A DNA stretch of 44,805 nucleotides from an uncultured Chloroflexota bacterium (lineage in GTDB: Bacteria; Chloroflexota; Anaerolineae; Caldilineales; Caldilineaceae). Below, piece by piece: positions 41,211 through 44,805 of the stretch. Location of the stretch: the NCBI GenBank assembly GCA_903858085.1, contig CAIOHJ010000235.1, positions 1 through 44,805 of the forward strand, read 5' to 3'. Below the pieces are notes generated by a model that had not been told where the DNA came from, did no database searches, and saw only the letters and a list, made by a program, of their open reading frames with translations. Every line of letters begins with the position of its first letter. The first letter of the stretch is position 1. The position numbers were made by a program, and so were the translations under genes.

Positions 41211-41726
41211 ATGGTAGACCACCTGATGTCGAAAGAGCGCAAGACAACACCAGAGGACTGGTTGATTCGTCGCCTGCCCTACGCCAGCTATCTGGATCAG
41301 CTTGACGAGCGCATTACAGAGTGGATGGCACGCTATGGGCTGTTGCTGATGCGGGTAGCACTTGGGGTCATCTTTTTTTGGTTTGGGGCACTCAAACTGG
41401 TTCCTGGGCTGAGCCCGGCAGAAGACCTGGTGCGCAATACCCTCTTTTTTGTGGATCCACAGCTGTTTCAGCCTGTGCTGGCTGTGTGGGAAATGTTGAT
41501 TGGCTTTGGGTTGATCACAGGGCTTTTCATGCGCGCAACGCTGCTGTTGCTCTTTTTGCAGATGCCTGGCACGGCGCTGCCGATCGTCGTGCTGCCCGCA
41601 GCAGTCTTCACCGTCTTTCCTTATGGACTGACGATCGAAGGGCAGTACATTGTCAAGAACCTGGCCTTGATCACGGCGGCGATTGTGCTGGGCAGCACCG
41701 TGCGTGGAGGACGGATGATTCCATAG
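41211..41726 (+). CDS. DoxX-family membrane protein
   Basis: A 171-residue protein with a charged N-terminus and four membrane segments: LLLMRVALGVIFFWFGALKL, the VLAVWEMLIGFGLITGLFMRA core, TALPIVVLPAAVFTV and NLALITAAIVLGS. The Arg-Val-Ala...Phe-Gly-Ala-Leu-Lys start and the Glu-Met-x-Ile-Gly-Phe-Gly-Leu-Ile block are typical of DoxX/SURF4-like proteins. Original DoxX proteins belong to thiosulfate:quinone oxidoreductase, but most relatives have unknown roles, so a sulfur function is not claimed. AAAGGAG precedes ATG 41211. Confidence 0.85.
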   Translation: MVDHLMSKERKTTPEDWLIRRLPYASYLDQLDERITEWMARYGLLLMRVALGVIFFWFGALKLVPGLSPAEDLVRNTLFFVDPQLFQPVLAVWEMLIGFGLITGLFMRATLLLLFLQMPGTALPIVVLPAAVFTVFPYGLTIEGQYIVKNLALITAAIVLGSTVRGGRMIP

Positions 41727-41731
41727 GGTTC

Positions 41732-41760
41732 TTGCCGAACAGACAATTTGTCGATACAAT
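41732..41760 (+). promoter_or_regulatory. Putative promoter for htpG
   Basis: TTGCCG (41732-41737), 17 bases, TACAAT (41755-41760), 54 bases before the start at 41814. No CIRCE-type heat-shock inverted repeat is visible between them. Confidence 0.6.
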
Positions 41761-41813
41761 ACAATGTCCAGAATTGTAAAACGTTTTTTGCAAAGTGCAG
41801 GGAGTCAATTTTT

Positions 41814-43700
41814 ATGTCAGATGTAGTGGATGTACCAATGGAGTCTCTCGAATATCGTACGGAAGTCAAACAACTGCTCGATATCCTGGCCCATTCACTG
41901 TATACCGAGCGAGAGATTTTTCTGCGAGAGCTGATCTCGAATGCTTCTGATGCGTTGAACCGTGTGCAGTTTGAGATGCTGACCAACCACGAGGTGATCG
42001 ACCCGGAGGCAGAGCTGGCCATCCAGATCGAGGTCGACCCAGACGCCAAGGTGTTGACGATCCGCGACAGTGGGATCGGGATGAATCGCGACGAGCTGGT
42101 CGAAAACCTGGGCACGATCGCCCATTCGGGGGCCCGTACCTTTTTGCAGAATGCCAATCAGAGCCAGAACACCTTGGAAGAGATCATTGGCCAATTTGGT
42201 GTCGGCTTTTATTCGGTCTTTATGGTCGCCGATGAGGTGACTGTCCTCTCGCGCTCCTATCGGGCACAGGACCGGGCGGCCCGCTGGCAGTCCAAGGGGG
42301 ACAGCCGTTTCAGCCTCTCGGAAACGGAGAAAGCGCAGCGGGGCACCGAAATTCGGATCCAGCTCAAGGAAGACGCCGGCGAATTTGCGGCGACCTGGCG
42401 GATCGAGAATGTGATCAAGCGGCACTCCGACTATGTCTCGTTCCCCATTTATGTCCAAGGCAAAGAGGGGGAGGCAAAGGTGGCCAACCGGCGCACTGCG
42501 CTCTGGCGTCAGGCCCCTTCCAAGGTGGAGGCTGCTGAGTACACGGAATTTTACAAGCAACTGACTTTCGACGACGCCGACCCGCTGTTGCATGTCCACA
42601 TGGTCGCTGATGCGCCGGCCAGCGTGCGCAGCGTTTTGTTTGTGCCTGCCCGCCGTGATCGCAGCTCGCTGCAGATGCGACCGGAATACGGGCTGCGGCT
42701 CTACTCGCGCAAGGTGCTGATCCAGGAGCACAACAAAGACCTGCTGCCCGAGTATCTGCGTTTTGTCGAAGGGGTGGTGGATTCGGAAGATCTGCCGCTC
42801 AATGTTTCGCGCGAGATGGTGCAGAGCAACCCGGTAACCCGCCAGCTGCGCAAGGCGTTGACCAATCGCCTGCTCAAGGAGTTCAGAAGTCTCGCTGAGG
42901 AAGACGCCGAAAAATATATTGGTTTCTGGAATGAGTTCGGGGTCTTTCTCAAAGAGGGGCTGGCCTCAGACTATGCCAGCCGCGATTCGCTGCAGGAGTT
43001 GCTGCGTTTTCACTCGACGCAGACAGGGCCGGAGCGCTGGGCAACACTCAAGGAAGTGGCCGAGCGGATGCAGCCCGAACAGAAGGCGATCTACTACATT
43101 CTGGGCGACAGCCTCAAATCGGTTACCCGCAGCCCGCACCTCGATTATTTCCGCAAACACGAGCTCGAAGTACTTTACCTCACCGACTTCATCGACGGCT
43201 ATATGATCAGCCAGCTGCGCGAATTTGAAGGAAAGCCGCTGCGCAATGTCGACGATGCCAATCTGGAGCTGCCCAAAGACGAAACGGCGAATGCTGCAGA
43301 GAAGTCTGTGGAAGAAGGCCCCTATGAACTGCTGGTCGCACGTGTCAAGAAGGTGCTCGGCGACCGCGTGCGCGAGGTGCGAGAAGGACGGACACTGGTC
43401 GATAGCCCGGCCCGGTTGGTGTCGGCAGAGGATGACTATGGCCGCGAGCTCCAGTACGTGCGGCGGGTCGTCGAAGAAAATTACGTGGCCCCGGCCAAAA
43501 TTTTGGAGATCAACCGCCACCACCCGATCGTGGCCAATTTGGCCCGTCTGATCAGCGAGCAGGGAGACAACAAGCTGATCGACCCAGCGATCGAGCAGCT
43601 CTTTGACAACCTCCAGCTGCTCGATGGCTCCTACCAAGGGACGGCCGCTGATATGGTGGAGCGGATCCAGCAGTTGATGGGGGCGGCACTGCGCAGTTGA
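41814..43700 (+). CDS. htpG: Chaperone HtpG (Hsp90)
   Basis: A 628-residue Hsp90 with the GHKL ATPase domain (ELISNASDALNRVQFEML, IRDSGIGMNRDELVENLGTIAHSG, GQFGVGFYSVFMVAD), the middle-domain RVLIQEHNKDLLPEYLRFVEGVVDSEDLPLNVSREM-type segment and a C-terminal dimerisation domain without the eukaryotic MEEVD tail. It is a stress chaperone for folding and degradation of client proteins in the cytoplasm. AGGGAG precedes ATG 41814. The length is normal for bacterial HtpG. Confidence 0.97.
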   Translation: MSDVVDVPMESLEYRTEVKQLLDILAHSLYTEREIFLRELISNASDALNRVQFEMLTNHEVIDPEAELAIQIEVDPDAKVLTIRDSGIGMNRDELVENLGTIAHSGARTFLQNANQSQNTLEEIIGQFGVGFYSVFMVADEVTVLSRSYRAQDRAARWQSKGDSRFSLSETEKAQRGTEIRIQLKEDAGEFAATWRIENVIKRHSDYVSFPIYVQGKEGEAKVANRRTALWRQAPSKVEAAEYTEFYKQLTFDDADPLLHVHMVADAPASVRSVLFVPARRDRSSLQMRPEYGLRLYSRKVLIQEHNKDLLPEYLRFVEGVVDSEDLPLNVSREMVQSNPVTRQLRKALTNRLLKEFRSLAEEDAEKYIGFWNEFGVFLKEGLASDYASRDSLQELLRFHSTQTGPERWATLKEVAERMQPEQKAIYYILGDSLKSVTRSPHLDYFRKHELEVLYLTDFIDGYMISQLREFEGKPLRNVDDANLELPKDETANAAEKSVEEGPYELLVARVKKVLGDRVREVREGRTLVDSPARLVSAEDDYGRELQYVRRVVEENYVAPAKILEINRHHPIVANLARLISEQGDNKLIDPAIEQLFDNLQLLDGSYQGTAADMVERIQQLMGAALRS

Positions 43701-43717
43701 GCAGCGTCAGAGAACTC

Positions 43718-43757
43718 GCGCTGCCTGGTAGGCGCTGCAGGTGCCACCAGGCAGCGC
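43718..43757 (+). terminator. Hairpin between htpG and the DtxR-family gene
   Basis: A perfect 12-bp stem GCGCTGCCTGGT/ACCAGGCAGCGC with a 16-base loop, directly before the regulator start at 43773. No T-run follows. It could terminate htpG or sequester the regulator ribosome site region. Confidence 0.45.
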
Positions 43758-43772
43758 ATCCAGGACCGACCG

Positions 43773-44447
43773 ATGACAAAAGCAGCAGATGAAACGAAAT
43801 GGTTGACCGCTGCGCACGAGGACTATCTCAAAGCCATCTACGTGTTGCACGCCGACGGTGCAGCTGTCACCAACTCGGCGCTCGCCAGTCACCTCAGGGT
43901 GACGCCAGCCTCAGCCACCAATATGGCCAAAAAGCTGGACGAACTGGGGCTGGTGGCCTATACTCCCTATCAGCAGCTCGAATTGACCTTGGCTGGCAAG
44001 CTGGTGGCGCTGGAAGTGCTGCGCCACCACCGGCTGCTCGAACTGTATCTGCATACCAAGCTGGACCTGCCGTGGGAACAGGTACACGCTGAAGCAGAGC
44101 GGCTCGAGCACGTGATCAGCGAATCGCTCGAAGATGCGATCGCTGCTGCACTCGGCAACCCAACCGTCGACCCCCATGGGGACCCGATCCCGACCAAAGA
44201 TGGTCAGATCGTTGAGCTGGGAGGAGTGCCGCTCAGCCGTGCAGAGCTGCAACATCCCTATACCGTGGTACGCGTGTTGCTGCAAGACCCCGACCGCCTG
44301 GTCTACCTGGGGTCGATGCAGCTTTATCCGAACACCACGGTCACAGTGCTGGCACGGGCCCCCTTTGCCGGTCCACTGTTGATCGAAGTGGCCGCTGTCC
44401 ACCACGCGCTGGCCCATGATCTGGCAGAGTCAGTGATCGTCAAATAG
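43773..44447 (+). CDS. DtxR/MntR-family metal-dependent transcriptional regulator
   Basis: A 224-residue regulator. The N-terminal winged helix (HEDYLKAIYVLHADGAAVTNSALASHLRVTPASATNMAKKL) and the dimerisation/metal domain (VALEVLRHHRLLELYLHTKLDLPWEQVHAEAERLEHVIS, with the usual His and Glu ligands) are followed by a C-terminal FeoA/SH3-like domain (about 145-224). Such proteins repress iron or manganese uptake genes when metal is bound. The metal cannot be decided by eye. The start ATG 43773 follows CAGGACC, a weak site. No metal transporter gene is in the window. Confidence 0.92.
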   Translation: MTKAADETKWLTAAHEDYLKAIYVLHADGAAVTNSALASHLRVTPASATNMAKKLDELGLVAYTPYQQLELTLAGKLVALEVLRHHRLLELYLHTKLDLPWEQVHAEAERLEHVISESLEDAIAAALGNPTVDPHGDPIPTKDGQIVELGGVPLSRAELQHPYTVVRVLLQDPDRLVYLGSMQLYPNTTVTVLARAPFAGPLLIEVAAVHHALAHDLAESVIVK

Positions 44448-44479
44448 TAGACCGCCCGGCAGGCCCTGGCCGCGCGCTG

Positions 44480-44805
44480 TCATGCTTGTTCAGGTGTATC
44501 CGCGGCGCTCTTGGCTGCGCTGCTCTTGGCTGCGCTGCTCTTGGCTGCGCTGCTCTTGGCTGCGCTGCTCTTGGCTGCGCTGCCCTTGGCTGCGCTGCCC
44601 TTGGCTGCGGTGCTCTTGGCTGCGCTGCTCTTGGCTGCGCTGCTCTTGGCTGCGCTGCTCTTGGCTGCGCTGCTCTTGGCTGCGCTGCTCTTGGCTGTGC
44701 TGCTCTTGGCTGTGCTGCTCTTGGCTGTGCTGCTCTTGGCTGCGCTGCTCTTGGCTGCGCTGCCCTTGGCTGTGCTGCTCTTGGCTGCGCTGCTCTTGGC
44801 TGCGC
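44480..44805 (-). CDS. C-terminal end of a protein with an AAKSS-repeat tail (5' end outside window)
   Basis: The minus-strand frame is open from the window edge to a TGA at 44482-44480. The visible 107 residues are about 20 copies of Ala-Ala-Lys-Ser-Ser with Thr and Gly variants, then AKSAADTPEQA. All 20 units are exactly 15 bp and stay in frame, and third-position changes occur, both of which favour coding. Lys/Ala-rich tails of this kind are seen on HU-like nucleoid proteins, histone H1-like proteins and some RNA-binding proteins. The folded domain lies outside the window, so no function is assigned. Confidence 0.7.
   Translation of the reverse strand, partial: AAKSSAAKSSTAKGSAAKSSAAKSSTAKSSTAKSSTAKSSAAKSSAAKSSAAKSSAAKSSAAKSTAAKGSAAKGSAAKSSAAKSSAAKSSAAKSSAAKSAADTPEQA
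44506..44805. repeat. 15-bp tandem repeat at the window edge
   Basis: About 20 uninterrupted 15-bp units, plus-strand consensus CTCTTGGCTGCGCTG, with C/T and G variants (CCCTTGG, GCTGTG). The array continues past the end of the window, so its full length is unknown. Confidence 0.97.

Noticed and set aside
41211..41726. Thiosulfate:quinone oxidoreductase subunit DoxD/DoxA
   Set aside because: Only general DoxX-family features are seen and no DoxA-like domain or partner is present, so a sulfur role cannot be supported despite the sulfur genes elsewhere in the window.
41760..41813. CIRCE heat-shock operator before htpG
   Set aside because: No TTAGCACTC-N9-GAGTGCTAA-like inverted repeat is present in the leader.
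44506..44805. CRISPR array
   Set aside because: Units of 15 bp are contiguous with no spacers, and the reading frame is preserved; it is a coding tandem repeat. The same holds for the arrays at 4440 and 25008-25876.

Overview
This looks like a GC-rich bacterial chromosome segment with dense, mostly single-domain housekeeping and transport genes. My best guess is a member of the Chloroflexota, of the Caldilineae/Anaerolineae type. The grounds are a mevalonate kinase, many lipoproteins and Thr/Pro-linker surface proteins, heme A synthase, a YeeE-type thiosulfate channel and a FAD-first photolyase next to a DUF2256 protein. The taxonomy is inference. I see no integrase, transposase, phage gene, origin or CRISPR array.

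Layout. 1-1428: the end of a rhodanese-containing protein (probably a persulfide dioxygenase fusion), a frameshifted TauE/SafE exporter and an FmdB-type zinc ribbon. 1598-7155 (+): radA, fabF, fabH, eno. 7233-11208 (-): a sulfur module with a thiosulfate channel (YeeE/TsuA), its TusA-like partner, one lipoprotein and one cytoplasmic thiosulfate sulfurtransferase, and a TlpA lipoprotein. It is preceded by a structured non-coding stretch with two tandem intrinsic terminators. 11581-18398 (-): a polar amino acid ABC importer embedded with a polysaccharide-deacetylase-type hydrolase, a GntR/FCD regulator and two signal-less NMT1/THI5-like proteins. 18707-24478 (+): glucokinase, ribose-5-phosphate isomerase, methylmalonyl-CoA epimerase, a DUF59 protein, a membrane Mrr-like nuclease, a glycerophosphodiesterase, mevalonate kinase and an MBL hydrolase. 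24600-26792: a large surface protein with expanded tandem repeats. 26804-29268 (-): ctaA, a domain-permuted photolyase and DUF2256. 29375-31241 (+): lipoprotein rhodanese, DHDPS-family aldolase and an alkyltransferase-like protein. 31262-37617: Mrp, membrane-anchored Trm112-like protein, peptidase T and a TakP-type TRAP transporter with convergent gene orientation. 38025-44447: a Cys-rich mini-protein, a beta-helix/SGNH surface enzyme, tRNA-Leu(GAG), DoxX, HtpG and a DtxR regulator. 44480-44805 (-): the 3' end of a protein with a long AAKSS-repeat tail.

How it works together. The recurring theme is sulfane sulfur. Four genes carry rhodanese domains, and together with a thiosulfate channel, TusA, TlpA and a sulfite-type exporter they suggest import of thiosulfate, transfer of its sulfane sulfur inside and outside the membrane, and export of sulfite. 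A second theme is nutrient uptake (amino acid ABC and 2-oxoacid TRAP). Several genes carry in-frame tandem repeats that should vary in copy number between strains (fabH, the surface protein, the AAKSS tail). Putative promoters share a TTGNNN-N16-18-TACAAT pattern, best seen before the TRAP binding protein, htpG, glk and the DHDPS-family gene.
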